64,000 bases of DNA from Prevotellaceae bacterium (GTDB lineage Bacteria; Bacteroidota; Bacteroidia; Bacteroidales; UBA932). The stretch spans positions 1 to 64,000 of the forward strand of contig JAISFN010000129.1 of assembly GCA_031263585.1 (NCBI GenBank), read 5' to 3'. How positions within the stretch are numbered: position 1 is the stretch's first letter; each line of letters opens with the position of its first letter. Below, piece by piece: positions 27,894 through 37,652 of this stretch. Position numbers and translations under genes: made by a program. Under the pieces are notes generated by a model. The model searched no databases and was not told the origin of the DNA. It saw only the letters and a list, made by a program, of their open reading frames with translations.

Positions 27894-29096
27894 ATGAAAG
27901 CATTACGCAGATACCTTGACAAAATTAAGCCTACCTTTTCAAAAGGAGGCAAGTTGGGTATGTTTCATTCTACTTTCGATGCGTTTGAGTCCTTTATGTT
28001 TGTGCCGAACACGGTTACACACAAAGGTAGTCATATACGTGACGGTATCGACCTTAAACGTACAATGAGCGTGGTAGTTTTAGCCCTAATGCCTGCCCTA
28101 CTTTTTGGTATGTGGAATACAGGGTACCAACACTTTATGTCGATGGGGCTTACCGAGCAAGTTAGTTTCTGGCAAACTTTCTGGTTTGGATTCTGGAAAG
28201 TCCTCCCGATTGTTATTGTTTCGTACGTAGTAGGCTTGGGTATCGAATTTGCCTTTGCCCAAAGCCGCGGACACGAAGTAAACGAGGGATTCCTTGTTAC
28301 AGGGATGCTTATTCCCTTAATTATGCCTGTTGATGTTCCGCTATGGATAGTTGCTTTGGCTACTGCTTTTGCCGTTATTATCGGGAAAGAAGTATTTGGT
28401 GGAACAGGAATGAATGTCTGGAACCCGGCTTTGTTAGCCCGTGCTTTTGTCTTTTTCGCATATCCATCGCATATATCGGGCGATAAGGTATGGATTGCCA
28501 GCATGATAAAAGGCGAAGGTATAATCGACGGCTTTTCGGGAGCCACCCCTCTGGCTATAGCCGCAAATGGAACAGGCGAAACTGGAGCCAATATGACTGT
28601 TGAAGCTTTACAGCAACAAATGCCAAGCGTTTACGATATGTTTATGGGTTTTATTCCCGGATCAATCGGCGAAACTTCAAAACTGGCTATTCTTCTTGGC
28701 GCTGCTATTTTACTTATAACCGGCATAGGAAGCTGGAGGATCATGTTAGCCACGGTTGTCGGGGGCTTAGGTATGGGTTACCTGTGTAATTTTTTGGCCG
28801 TTAACCCGTATATGGAGCTTCCCGCTTACTACCATTTGTTAATGGGTGGTTTCGCTTTCGGTGCTGTATTTATGGCTACCGATCCCGTATCAGCATCGCA
28901 AACCAACACCGGCAAATGGATATACGGGCTCTTGCTCGGTATTATGATTGTGATAATCCGGATATTTAATCCGGCATACCCCGAAGGCGTGATGCTGGCT
29001 ATTTTATTGATGAACACTTTTGCCCCGTTAATTGATTATTACGTAGTAGGAGCCAATATAAACCGACGGCTTAAACGGACTAAAGTACAAGCTTAA
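27894..29096 (+). CDS. nqrB: Na+-NQR subunit B (flavinylated membrane subunit)
   Basis: The 400-residue integral membrane protein has about ten helices. DGFSGATPLAIA (about 213-224) contains the Thr to which FMN is covalently bound. The region VDVPLWIVALATAFAVIIGKEVFGGTGMNVWNPAL is the usual conserved core. NqrB is a main sodium-path subunit and carries FMN and probably riboflavin. It starts 98 bases after nqrA. The intact flavin site suggests a functional pump. Confidence 0.96.
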   Translation: MKALRRYLDKIKPTFSKGGKLGMFHSTFDAFESFMFVPNTVTHKGSHIRDGIDLKRTMSVVVLALMPALLFGMWNTGYQHFMSMGLTEQVSFWQTFWFGFWKVLPIVIVSYVVGLGIEFAFAQSRGHEVNEGFLVTGMLIPLIMPVDVPLWIVALATAFAVIIGKEVFGGTGMNVWNPALLARAFVFFAYPSHISGDKVWIASMIKGEGIIDGFSGATPLAIAANGTGETGANMTVEALQQQMPSVYDMFMGFIPGSIGETSKLAILLGAAILLITGIGSWRIMLATVVGGLGMGYLCNFLAVNPYMELPAYYHLLMGGFAFGAVFMATDPVSASQTNTGKWIYGLLLGIMIVIIRIFNPAYPEGVMLAILLMNTFAPLIDYYVVGANINRRLKRTKVQA

Positions 29097-29115
29097 CTGC
29101 AAAAAAATATTGATT

Positions 29116-29964
29116 ATGAATACAAATAGTAATACTTATACTGTAATATACTCTGCTATATTAGTTATTATTGTAGCAGCAGCTTTAGCTTTTGCAGCAG
29201 GCGCTTTGAAAGTTCCTCAGGAAAAAAATATCGAAATAGAAAAGAAAATGAACATACTTATGTCGGTAGGCAAGGCGGCCGATGCAGCACAAGTTACCGA
29301 TAAGAATGCTTATATAGAGGATGAATATAAAAAATATATTGTTGAAGAATACCTGGTAAATGTTAAAGGTGAAAAAGTTGAAGGTAATGCTTTTGCTACC
29401 GATTTAAAAGCTGAACTGCAAAAAACAAATCCCGATAACAGAACGCTGCCGGTGTTTGTATGTAGCGATAACGGGAAAACGCTGTATATCCTGCCTGTAC
29501 GCGGAGCAGGGCTTTGGGGGGCTATATGGGGTTATATTTCGGTAGAAAATGATTTTAATACCGTTTTCGGAGCTAATTTCGACCATGTCGGCGAAACTCC
29601 GGGTCTGGGAGCCGAAATAGCTACTCCGGCTTTTCAAAAACAATTTGCCGGGAAAAAATTATACGATGCCGACAAATTCGTATCTGTCGAGATAATAAAG
29701 CCGGGGAGCGTCCCCGTAAATGAACATAATGTTGACGGTATATCGGGTGGTACAATCACTAGTAAGGCTGTAGGAGCAATGTTATTCAATTGTTTATCGA
29801 ACTATCAGGCTTTCTTTGCCAAACAAAAACGAAATCAACCATTATGTTTGGGAAAAATGATAGTTGTTGAAGATGGTTTTATGGTAGAAAAAGATAGCAT
29901 TACTGGCTATTATAAAGAAATAGACACTACAAATTATATTTTGATTGATAGGAGTATACAATAG
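29116..29964 (+). CDS. nqrC: Na+-NQR subunit C (covalent-FMN protein)
   Basis: From the ATG at 29116 (the track uses a TTG two codons earlier) the protein has 282 residues: one N-terminal membrane helix (about 10-30) and a periplasmic FMN-binding domain. DGISGGTITSKAV (about 211-223) is the flavinylation motif, with the Thr as FMN attachment site. The second motif residue is Gly-Gly rather than the Gly-Ala of Vibrio NqrC. WGYISVENDFNTVFG and HVGETPGLGAEI are family blocks. A flavin transferase (ApbE) would be needed; it is not in the window. Confidence 0.95.
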   Translation: MNTNSNTYTVIYSAILVIIVAAALAFAAGALKVPQEKNIEIEKKMNILMSVGKAADAAQVTDKNAYIEDEYKKYIVEEYLVNVKGEKVEGNAFATDLKAELQKTNPDNRTLPVFVCSDNGKTLYILPVRGAGLWGAIWGYISVENDFNTVFGANFDHVGETPGLGAEIATPAFQKQFAGKKLYDADKFVSVEIIKPGSVPVNEHNVDGISGGTITSKAVGAMLFNCLSNYQAFFAKQKRNQPLCLGKMIVVEDGFMVEKDSITGYYKEIDTTNYILIDRSIQ

Positions 29965-29987
29965 TTAGAAATAAAAAGTAATAAGAT

Positions 29988-30638
29988 ATGAGCCAAAAAG
30001 AACCTTTATTTTCAGCAAAAAACCTTAAGCTGTTTACCGAACCGTTTAACAATGGCAATCCGGTAACAGTATTGGTACTGGGTATTTGCTCGGCTTTGGC
30101 AGTAACGGTAAAGTTACAGCCCGCTATTGTTATGGGATTATCGGTTACCATTGTAACCGGATTTTCAAGCTTTATAATATCATTGATGCGCAACACTATA
30201 CCCAACCGTATCCGCATTATCGTACAGTTGGTTGTAGTTGCCGCGCTTGTAATTTTGGTTGATCAGGTGCTAAAAGCCTATGCATACGAAGTAAGTAAAC
30301 AATTATCGGTATTTGTAGGGCTAATTATTACAAACTGTATAATTATGGGACGTATCGAGGCTTTTGCTTTAGGTAACAAACCTTTTCCTTCTTTAGTCGA
30401 CGGATTGGGTAACGGAGCGGCATATGGTATGATATTGGTTATTGTAGCTTTCTTTCGCGAACTGTTAGGTTCGGGAACATTGTTAGGGTTCCAGATCATT
30501 CCGGAATCGTGGTATATTAAAAACGGTGGTTTTTACGAAAATAACGGATTAATGATATTACCGCCAATGGCACTTATTGTATTGGGAATTATTATATGGG
30601 TTCAACGCAGTTTTAACAAATCGTTGGTTGAAAAATAA
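29988..30638 (+). CDS. nqrD: Na+-NQR subunit D
   Basis: This 216-residue protein with about six membrane helices belongs to the NqrD/RnfE family. [19 protein letters not shown] (about 37-55) and [19 protein letters not shown]-like blocks carry the Cys that, with NqrE, coordinates an intramembrane iron centre. [31 protein letters not shown] is another conserved stretch. It lies 23 bases after nqrC. Confidence 0.95.
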   Translation: MSQKEPLFSAKNLKLFTEPFNNGNPVTVLVLGICSALAVTVKLQPAIVMGLSVTIVTGFSSFIISLMRNTIPNRIRIIVQLVVVAALVILVDQVLKAYAYEVSKQLSVFVGLIITNCIIMGRIEAFALGNKPFPSLVDGLGNGAAYGMILVIVAFFRELLGSGTLLGFQIIPESWYIKNGGFYENNGLMILPPMALIVLGIIIWVQRSFNKSLVEK

Positions 30639-30688
30639 TAAATCCTCGTTAATCTTTAATACATAAGGCTTTAAAATTTGAATAAATT

Positions 30689-31306
30689 ATGGAAAATTTA
30701 ATCAGCATATTTGTCCGGTCAATTTTTGTTGACAATATGATATTCGCCTACTTCCTAGGTATGTGTTCGTATCTTGCTGTATCCAAGAATGTGAAAACAG
30801 CTTTAGGACTGGGCGTTGCAGTAGTGTTTGTAATTACCATTACTGTACCGGTAAACTACCTTATTAATAAATATTTACTTGTTTCCGGCGCTTTATCATG
30901 GCTTGGTGAAAGTTATAACGATATAGACCTCAGTTTTCTCAGTTTCATCATTTTCATCGCTGTTATCGCATGGATTGTGCAGGTAGTTGAAATGGTGGTC
31001 GAGAAATTTGCTCCGGTATTATACAACCAGTTGGGTATTTTCTTGCCACTTATTGCCGTTAACTGCGCTGTAATGGGTGTTTCGCTTTTCATGCAGGAAC
31101 GTGAATATGCCAATGTGGGTGAAGTTACCGCATTTGGGTTCGGTTCGGGAATAGGCTGGATGCTGGCAATCGTAGGAATTGCCGCTATCCGCGAAAAAAT
31201 GTCATACTCAAATGTACCGGCTCCGTTGCGCGGCTTAGGTATTACATTTATTGTAACTGGCTTGATGGCTATCGCATTCATGAGCTTCTTGGGTATAACG
31301 ATATAA
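30689..31306 (+). CDS. nqrE: Na+-NQR subunit E
   Basis: This 205-residue protein with about six membrane helices is the inverted-topology partner of NqrD (RnfA/NqrE family). [21 protein letters not shown] (about 15-35) and [17 protein letters not shown] (about 121-137) contain the conserved Cys residues expected to ligate the shared iron centre between NqrD and NqrE. It starts 50 bases after nqrD and precedes nqrF by 22 bases. Confidence 0.95.
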   Translation: MENLISIFVRSIFVDNMIFAYFLGMCSYLAVSKNVKTALGLGVAVVFVITITVPVNYLINKYLLVSGALSWLGESYNDIDLSFLSFIIFIAVIAWIVQVVEMVVEKFAPVLYNQLGIFLPLIAVNCAVMGVSLFMQEREYANVGEVTAFGFGSGIGWMLAIVGIAAIREKMSYSNVPAPLRGLGITFIVTGLMAIAFMSFLGITI

Positions 31307-31328
31307 TTATAATCAGAAAGGAAAGACA

Positions 31329-32579
31329 ATGGAATCAACAACTATTATCATATTAGCCATTATCGTATTTTTAGTAATTATCTTACTGTTAGTAGGATTA
31401 CTTTTATATGCCAAAACAAAGCTTTCGCCGTCGGGTTTGGTAAAAATGGACATTAACGGAGATGAAAAAGAGCTTGAAGTACAGCCGGGTTCGTCGATAC
31501 TGGCTACATTGGCCAACAATAAAATATTCCTTCCCTCGGCATGTGGCGGTGGCGGAACTTGCGGCATGTGCAAATGCCAGGTTTTGGAAGGCGGCGGAAC
31601 AATACTGCCTACCGAAACGGGATTTTTCACCCGCAAGCAACAACAAAACAACTGGCGTTTGGGGTGTCAGGTAAAAATAAAAGAAGATATCAAAATTCAT
31701 GTTCCCGAAGAAGTTCTCGGTATCAAAAAATGGGAATGCGAAGTTGTATCAAACCGCAACGTGGCAACGTTCATTAAAGAATTTGTGGTTAAACTCCCCG
31801 AAGGTGAAATGTTGAACTTTAAGTCGGGTGGATACATCCAGATTGATATTCCCAAATGCGAAGTGGATTATTCAAAAGATATTTTTGTTGAAGAAGAATT
31901 TCGCGAAGATTGGGATCAGATGAAAATCTGGGATTTGAAAATGCTTAATAACGAGGAAACATTCCGCGCTTACTCAATGGCCAACCATCCGGACGAAAAC
32001 AACATCATTATGTTAAATATCCGTATTGCCACCCCACCCTGGGACAAGGCAAAAGCCGCTTTCATGAATGTTAATCCGGGAATATGCTCGTCATATATAT
32101 TCGCGCGCAAACCGGACGACAAGGTAACCATTTCAGGGCCTTACGGCGAATTCTTCCTAAAAGATACCGACAACGAAATGATGTTTATCGGTGGTGGTGC
32201 GGGTATGGCACCCATGCGTTCGCACATTTTCCATTTGTTCCATACCCTGAAGACTAAACGCAAAGTAAGTTTCTGGTACGGAGCACGATCGAGACGCGAA
32301 ATTTTCTACGAAGAAGATTTCAAGGCTATCGAGCGTGAATTCCCTAACTTTACATTCACCATTGCTTTATCAGAGCCTAAACCCGAAGATAACTGGACAG
32401 GCAAAGTGGGTTTTATTCACCAAGTTATTTACGACAGTTATCTGAAAGACCATGAATCGCCCGAAGATATTGAATACTACATGTGCGGCCCTCCGATGAT
32501 GAATGCGTCGGTTAATAAAATGCTTTATAACTTGGGCGTACCTGACGAAATGATAGCATTTGACGATTTCGGAAGCTAA
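31329..32579 (+). CDS. nqrF: Na+-NQR subunit F (NADH-oxidising flavoprotein)
   Basis: The 416-residue protein is the electron entry point of NQR. It has an N-terminal membrane helix (about 5-27) and a [2Fe-2S] ferredoxin domain with ligands in [12 protein letters not shown] (about 73-84) plus a later Cys in LGCQVKI. An FAD domain (RAYSMAN, about 215) and an NADH-binding domain ([11 protein letters not shown], about 286-296; YYMCGPP near 383) follow. It closes the nqr operon; a hairpin terminator follows at 32611. All cofactor residues I can check are present. Confidence 0.96.
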   Translation: MESTTIIILAIIVFLVIILLLVGLLLYAKTKLSPSGLVKMDINGDEKELEVQPGSSILATLANNKIFLPSACGGGGTCGMCKCQVLEGGGTILPTETGFFTRKQQQNNWRLGCQVKIKEDIKIHVPEEVLGIKKWECEVVSNRNVATFIKEFVVKLPEGEMLNFKSGGYIQIDIPKCEVDYSKDIFVEEEFREDWDQMKIWDLKMLNNEETFRAYSMANHPDENNIIMLNIRIATPPWDKAKAAFMNVNPGICSSYIFARKPDDKVTISGPYGEFFLKDTDNEMMFIGGGAGMAPMRSHIFHLFHTLKTKRKVSFWYGARSRREIFYEEDFKAIEREFPNFTFTIALSEPKPEDNWTGKVGFIHQVIYDSYLKDHESPEDIEYYMCGPPMMNASVNKMLYNLGVPDEMIAFDDFGS

Positions 32580-32610
32580 TAGTTCAGATTTTAAATTAAT
32601 TCGATATATC

Positions 32611-32647
32611 AAAAAGACGGAAAGTAGCGATACCTTTCGTCTTTTTT
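32611..32647 (+). terminator. Terminator of the nqr operon
   Basis: AAAAAGACGGAAAG pairs with CTTTCGTCTTTTTT (one bulge) across a 9-base loop, ending in six T. It lies 32 bases after nqrF. Confidence 0.8.
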
Positions 32648-32705
32648 GTAACTTTACAGCATACAGTATCAGGTAAATTATTAAAAAAATAATCGAAATA
32701 TTATT

Positions 32706-35700
32706 ATGCTCACCACTGGCAAATTAACGGTTTACAAAGCATCGGCGGGGTCGGGAAAAACACACACGCTTGCACGCGAATATCTGAAACAGGCATTAAA
32801 TGATGCCCGTAACCCATATTTATTCCGGTCGATACTGGCTGTAACTTTTACCAATAAAGCTACCGAGGAGATGAAAAGCCGCATTATCCGAACACTTAAC
32901 GATTTAGCTCTGGGCAATAACGGAAATTTAAGTGCCGATATACAAGACGGATTAAATATTGACCCGTACGAATTGCATGAACGCGCAAAAAAAGTGCGCT
33001 CGGCAATCCTGCACAATTACAGCCTCTTTTCGGTATCGACCATCGATGCGTTTTTTCAAAAAATTCTCCACGCTTTTGTGCGCGAGGTCGGTTTACGTCC
33101 CGGATTCAACCTCGAACTCGATACCAATCGCTTATTGGAAGAGGCTATTGAAAACCTCCTCAAAAGCACAAGCAACGATAAATCACTACGCAAGTGGCTG
33201 TTTACATTAATCGAAAACCGTATTGAAGAACGTTCATCATGGGATATACGCCCGATACTGATGAATTTGGGTAATACCGTTTTTAACGAACAGTTCCGCC
33301 GTTTTGACAATAGCTTCCACTCAAAAATAAGTGACAAAGGTTTCATGGAAAGTTATGCAAAAAACCTTTATAAAGTTATTTCGACCTTCGAAAAAATGAT
33401 GTATGAACTAGGCGTGTCAGCTCTTGGAATTATTAAAGAGGCAGGATTGGAAGTCAGCGATTTTAAGCAGGGAGCAAGAAGCTTTGCCAATTTTTTCATA
33501 AAAATAACTAAACGTAATTTTGAAAGTCCTAATACTTATGTACTTGATGCCATAAACGGTATCGAAGGTTGGCTTACTAAAACTACAAAAAAACATAGTG
33601 AAATTGAAAGTATTTACCTTGACTTATCGCCGATACTAAAACAATCAGTGGAATATATGCAGGAAAACGCCCTGCAATATTTTACAGCCCGCGAAATAGC
33701 CCGCAAATTCCGCGAACTGGGCGTACTTGCCAATATCGACAAAATTATAAAAGATATTGCAGGCGAAGAAAACCTGATGACTATCAGCGATTCGGCACAT
33801 TTGTTGGGCACATTGATTAACGATTCCGACACTCCATTTGTGTACGAGCGTACCGGTAACCGTTACAAAAGTTTTATGATTGACGAGTTTCAGGACACTT
33901 CGGATACACAGTGGAAAAATTTCCGTCCGTTATTACACGATAGTTTGGCCGAAAATCAATTCAGTATGGTAGTAGGTGATGTCAAGCAATCAATTTACCG
34001 TTGGCGCAACGGCGACTGGCGCATATTGGCTTACCGGTTAGAAAAGGATTTTAGCAGGTTCGGCCTTAACGAGGAGCATTTGAGTATCAACTGGCGCAGC
34101 AAGCCTATTATTATCGAGTTTAACAACAGCTTGTTCCAACTGTTTTCAGACCATATGCAAACACGGTTCAACAAGACTATGGTTGAGAATACGAACGGTT
34201 TATCACCCGAAGAAGTGATTTCATTGGGAACAATTATCAAGAAGGCATATACCGATATTGTACAGCAGCCATCGCTCAAAACCAATGCTGGTGAGGGATA
34301 TGTTTGCATCGACGTTGTACATGGCGAGGAAGAACAAAGCGCCACCGACAAGGTGTTGGAAAAACTGCCTTTACTTGTTGCCGATTTACAAGACAGAGGG
34401 TATGCCCCCAGCGATATTGCTATTTTAGTGCGCCGTCGCAAAGAGGGACAACAGGTTGCCAATTGCCTGTTATCCTATAAAAAAACATCGGGGGATACGA
34501 AACATTGCTTCGATGTGATTTCGCAAGATTCGCTATTCATTGCCAATTCGTTATCGGTACAAATTATTATTGCAGCCATGCGGATGGCCATTAACCCGAA
34601 AGATCCCGTTAATACCGCTTTTTTACAGTATCAGCTAATTCTACACAATAGCGATAACCCATCTGCCCACACTATTTTTATTGAAAACCTGCCCGAAGAA
34701 GAATGGGTTTTCATCCGACATCTATCAAACTTATCCTTAAATCAGGCATTTGAGTCGTTAGTCCGGCATTATAAATTGAATGATAATACGGATGAGCTTC
34801 CGTTTCTACAGGAACTGCACGATATTGTGCTAACATTCTCGAACCGTAAACTATCCGACATATCTTCATTTATCGAGTGGTGGGACGATAAAGGAATTAC
34901 TTCTACCTTGTCGCCTGGAGAAAATCAGCAGGCCATCAACATACTAACCATACATAAGTCGAAGGGACTACAATTTCCGGTAATTATCATGCCCCTTACT
35001 AATTGGGCTTTTGAACCTAAACTCGATACTACCATCTGGGTATCGCCGCAACATGACCCGTTTAACGCCTTGCCTCACGTACCCGTTGCCTACGGAAAAT
35101 CGTTACAAAATACGGAGTTTAATCCCGCTTACCTCAAAGAAAAAGCACAATCGTATATTGATAATATCAATTTATTATATGTAGCCTTTACCCGAGCTGA
35201 GAGTGAATTGTATATCTATATTCCCCATGCAAAAAAGGAAACAAAGTTTACATTATCGCTTGTATTGCCGATCTTTTTAAAAATGTATACCGGCATAAAT
35301 AACCCGTTTGAATTCGGAAAACTACAGGGGAGTAGCCAGGATGACGGGAGCTATATAGAATTCGGTACAAAACAAGCTTACCAATCGCAAAAGAAAAGTT
35401 ACAAAGGCTTCCATTTAGATATCTATCCGTCAAGCATATTCAAAGGCAAATTACGTTTGCATTACGATTCGGATGAGTATTTCAGTACCGAACCCCGAAC
35501 CCCTATTCAACGCCGTAACTACGGTATTTTAATGCACCGCATTTTTGCCAAAATAAATATTCTCGACGACTGCACTGCTGCAATAAACAGTTTATTTGAA
35601 GAAGGATTGATTGATAATAAGGACAAAGTAATACTCTCCCTAAAAGTGGAACAAGCCCTGCAATATCCAGTAGTAAGGCAATGGTTCGACGGCAGTTGGG

Positions 35701-35951
35701 ACATCAAATCGGAGACAGGACTGCTCATTCCCGCCACTGGAAATAAAACATTCCTCACCCAACGCCCCGACCGGGTTATGACCCGCAATGGTGAAACACT
35801 GGTCATCGACTACAAGTTCGGGTTAATTAAAGAAAAACGTTACAGCAAACAACTGACCAATTATGTCAACCTGCTAAACCAGATGGGATATACCAACGTA
35901 AAAGCATACATCTGGTATGTCGACCTTGAAAAAGTGGAAGAAATCAGTTGA
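32706..35951 (+). CDS. UvrD-family helicase-nuclease (AddA/RecB-like)
   Basis: The 1081-residue protein has superfamily 1 helicase motifs: Walker A in YKASAGSGKTHT (about 9-20), motif Ia AVTFTNKATEEMK, Walker B-type FMIDEFQDTSD (about 390-400), GDVKQSIYRWRNGD (about 423-436), motif V IHKSKGLQFPVIIMP (about 755-769) and LYVAFTRAESELYI (about 820). The C-terminus carries a PD-(D/E)xK nuclease core (ETLVIDYKFG, about 1033-1042). It probably processes double-strand DNA ends for recombination. The AddB-like partner often adjacent in Bacteroidota is not next to it here. A terminator separates it from nqrF. Confidence 0.88.
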   Translation: MLTTGKLTVYKASAGSGKTHTLAREYLKQALNDARNPYLFRSILAVTFTNKATEEMKSRIIRTLNDLALGNNGNLSADIQDGLNIDPYELHERAKKVRSAILHNYSLFSVSTIDAFFQKILHAFVREVGLRPGFNLELDTNRLLEEAIENLLKSTSNDKSLRKWLFTLIENRIEERSSWDIRPILMNLGNTVFNEQFRRFDNSFHSKISDKGFMESYAKNLYKVISTFEKMMYELGVSALGIIKEAGLEVSDFKQGARSFANFFIKITKRNFESPNTYVLDAINGIEGWLTKTTKKHSEIESIYLDLSPILKQSVEYMQENALQYFTAREIARKFRELGVLANIDKIIKDIAGEENLMTISDSAHLLGTLINDSDTPFVYERTGNRYKSFMIDEFQDTSDTQWKNFRPLLHDSLAENQFSMVVGDVKQSIYRWRNGDWRILAYRLEKDFSRFGLNEEHLSINWRSKPIIIEFNNSLFQLFSDHMQTRFNKTMVENTNGLSPEEVISLGTIIKKAYTDIVQQPSLKTNAGEGYVCIDVVHGEEEQSATDKVLEKLPLLVADLQDRGYAPSDIAILVRRRKEGQQVANCLLSYKKTSGDTKHCFDVISQDSLFIANSLSVQIIIAAMRMAINPKDPVNTAFLQYQLILHNSDNPSAHTIFIENLPEEEWVFIRHLSNLSLNQAFESLVRHYKLNDNTDELPFLQELHDIVLTFSNRKLSDISSFIEWWDDKGITSTLSPGENQQAINILTIHKSKGLQFPVIIMPLTNWAFEPKLDTTIWVSPQHDPFNALPHVPVAYGKSLQNTEFNPAYLKEKAQSYIDNINLLYVAFTRAESELYIYIPHAKKETKFTLSLVLPIFLKMYTGINNPFEFGKLQGSSQDDGSYIEFGTKQAYQSQKKSYKGFHLDIYPSSIFKGKLRLHYDSDEYFSTEPRTPIQRRNYGILMHRIFAKINILDDCTAAINSLFEEGLIDNKDKVILSLKVEQALQYPVVRQWFDGSWDIKSETGLLIPATGNKTFLTQRPDRVMTRNGETLVIDYKFGLIKEKRYSKQLTNYVNLLNQMGYTNVKAYIWYVDLEKVEEIS

Positions 35952-35960
35952 TGATTTTAA

Positions 35961-35992
35961 TTTGCACCCCCGATTTTTATCATCTATATTTG
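35961..35992 (+). promoter_or_regulatory. Near-perfect Bacteroidota promoter (TTTG-N20-TATATTTG)
   Basis: TTTG at 35961-35964 and TATATTTG at 35985-35992, with exactly 20 bases between, match the Bacteroidota consensus. It begins nine bases after the helicase stop and should drive the two membrane-protein genes that follow. It also rules out the upstream track start at 35917. Confidence 0.7.
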
Positions 35993-36009
35993 CAGTTTAT
36001 AAACAAACC

Positions 36010-36195
36010 ATGAAAAAGTTTAAAGATTTATCGCTAAATATAAAGTTATTCATCGCACTTATTATTGTTTTACTTATCGGCATACTATTGCGCTGGAATA
36101 CAATTAAAAAAGATATTTTGCGCAGTTTTAATTTTTTCAGTAAAGATACTGAACAAACCGGTAGTATAAGTACCGGCACACCTCAACAAAACTAA
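36010..36195 (+). CDS. Small single-pass membrane protein
   Basis: From the ATG at 36010 this is a 61-residue protein: a basic N-terminus (MKKFKDLSLNIK), one hydrophobic helix (LFIALIIVLLIGILL, about 13-27), then a basic and polar tail (RWNTIKKDILRSFNFF... TGTPQQN). The longer track ORF starting at 35917 overlaps the helicase and begins before the promoter, so it is rejected. It probably sits in the inner membrane with its tail inside or outside; the positive residues on both flanks do not decide. It likely shares a transcript with the next gene, 29 bases downstream. No family is recognised. Confidence 0.6.
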   Translation: MKKFKDLSLNIKLFIALIIVLLIGILLRWNTIKKDILRSFNFFSKDTEQTGSISTGTPQQN

Positions 36196-36224
36196 ATTAC
36201 TTACAGCCCCCTAACAATATATTT

Positions 36225-36914
36225 ATGAAAAAACAAGACCTAATTCTTATCGGCTTTTGTTTGCTATTGTTTTTACCTTTTATTCTTTCATCTGCACTAT
36301 ACAACGGCTATATTACTTTTAATGCCCGACACGGTATGACTATGGCCGCGTTAAAATTCGGGATACTCTCCACGCTCGGCGAAGTAATCGGCTTGCGTAT
36401 ACGTACGGGATGTTACAATTTAAAAGGATTCGGCATATTGCCCCGCACTCTTGTATGGGCAGTACTGGGTATGTGGATAAACATGTCGTTTAAAATATTT
36501 GGCGCAGGCGCTCCGCTATTTGCCGAATATTTAGGCATAAGCGGTACGGCGACAGCCATGCTCGGCTCGTTTAGTCTGCTGAAACTGGTAGGTGCGCTTT
36601 TTATCAGCACAAGTTTGAATATTACATTTGCCCCGGTTTTTATGACATTACATAAAGTTATCGATGCCCATATTGTAAATAACGGGGGAACATTCCGCGG
36701 GTTCTTTCGCCCCATTCGCTTTGCCAGCATATTGCAAAGCTTAAATTGGGATATACAATGGAGCTTTGTTTTCAAAAAAACAATTCCATTCTTTTGGATA
36801 CCTGCTCATACGGTAACATTTTTGCTCCCTACCGATTTTCAAATTTTAGTAGCCGCATTATTAGGTGTAGCCCTAGGCATTTTACTGGCTATAGCCAGCC
36901 AGAAAGGAAAATAA
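36225..36914 (+). CDS. Conserved multi-pass membrane protein, weakly Mpv17-like
   Basis: The 229-residue protein has about five hydrophobic segments: 5-25, about 70-90, about 110-130, about 185-200 and about 205-225. It contains GMTMAALKFGILSTLGEVIGLRIR near residue 38. The C-terminal pattern SFVFKKTIPFFWIPAHTVTF is reminiscent of the Mpv17/PMP22 signature, where a Trp-Pro-x-x-x-x-x-N/F block precedes the last helix. This similarity is by eye only. It probably forms an operon with the small membrane protein upstream and ends before a strong terminator. The function is unknown. Confidence 0.7.
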   Translation: MKKQDLILIGFCLLLFLPFILSSALYNGYITFNARHGMTMAALKFGILSTLGEVIGLRIRTGCYNLKGFGILPRTLVWAVLGMWINMSFKIFGAGAPLFAEYLGISGTATAMLGSFSLLKLVGALFISTSLNITFAPVFMTLHKVIDAHIVNNGGTFRGFFRPIRFASILQSLNWDIQWSFVFKKTIPFFWIPAHTVTFLLPTDFQILVAALLGVALGILLAIASQKGK

Positions 36915-37017
36915 CCTGACTAAGGTAGCTACCCTGCAAAGGTTTTGTCTTCTTACAAGGGTAGTATTACAAAATTATACATGCTGACTATCATTAATTT
37001 AGCGCTTAACATAATTA

Positions 37018-37055
37018 ATAAGCTACCCCATCAATGACTTGATGGGGTAGCTTAT
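37018..37055. terminator. Bidirectional terminator between the membrane-protein gene and korC
   Basis: A perfect 17-bp inverted repeat (ATAAGCTACCCCATCAA / TTGATGGGGTAGCTTAT) with a TGAC loop between two convergent transcripts. Confidence 0.85.
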
Positions 37056-37083
37056 TATCAATTATATAACTTTTAGCTATAAA

Positions 37084-37635
37084 TCACAGTTTATTTACTT
37101 CCTGCACAATTTCCATTCCCCGTTTAATAGCTTCTTCATTTTGAGGGATTAAACCGTGGTGGCGTTCGGGTAACGATTTTTTAAGCCCTTTAATTACATT
37201 ATCCATTTTTACAATAGGTTTTACTTTCAAAAAGCCTCCCAATACGATCATATTGAAGAAACGCGCATTTTTCATGGCAGCGGCTTCTTCGGCAGCTTCA
37301 ATTTTATAAACGTTGATATCCTTGCGTGTTGGCGGATGCATAATACCATTGGGGTCGTAAATCAGGTAACCGCCAGGCTTAACCATTTGCTCGAACTTAT
37401 CGAGCGATTGCTGGTTCAGAATAACTGCTGTATCATAGGTATTTACAATAGGAGAACTGATATTGCTATCGCTCAGAATAACGGTAACGTTTGCAGTACC
37501 TCCGCGCATTTCAGGACCATATGACGGCATCCATGTAACCTCCTGATCTTGCATGATACCCGAATACGCCAATATTTTACCCATCGATAGCACTCCTTGA
37601 CCGCCGAAACCGGCTATAATAATTTCTTCTTTCAT
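37084..37635 (-). CDS. korC: 2-oxoacid:ferredoxin oxidoreductase gamma subunit
   Basis: The 183-residue protein is the gamma domain of the pyruvate/2-oxoglutarate:ferredoxin oxidoreductase family: IIIAGFGGQGVLSMGKILA (4-22) and PSYGPEMRGGTANVTVILSD (about 38-57) are its signature. It takes part in subunit assembly and CoA binding. It is the last gene of korD-korA-korB-korC, 17 bases after korB, and ends at a bidirectional terminator. The four-subunit layout favours 2-oxoglutarate over pyruvate as substrate. Confidence 0.92.
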   Translation of the reverse strand: MKEEIIIAGFGGQGVLSMGKILAYSGIMQDQEVTWMPSYGPEMRGGTANVTVILSDSNISSPIVNTYDTAVILNQQSLDKFEQMVKPGGYLIYDPNGIMHPPTRKDINVYKIEAAEEAAAMKNARFFNMIVLGGFLKVKPIVKMDNVIKGLKKSLPERHHGLIPQNEEAIKRGMEIVQEVNKL

Positions 37636-37652
37636 ATTCTTTATATCTCCTG

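Noticed and set aside
28031-28591. 186-residue minus-strand ORF inside nqrB
   Set aside because: Antisense shadow of a long, well-conserved membrane-protein gene; no promoter or family features.
35917-36195. 92-residue ORF overlapping the helicase end
   Set aside because: The promoter at 35961-35992 lies inside its first part; the real gene starts at ATG 36010.
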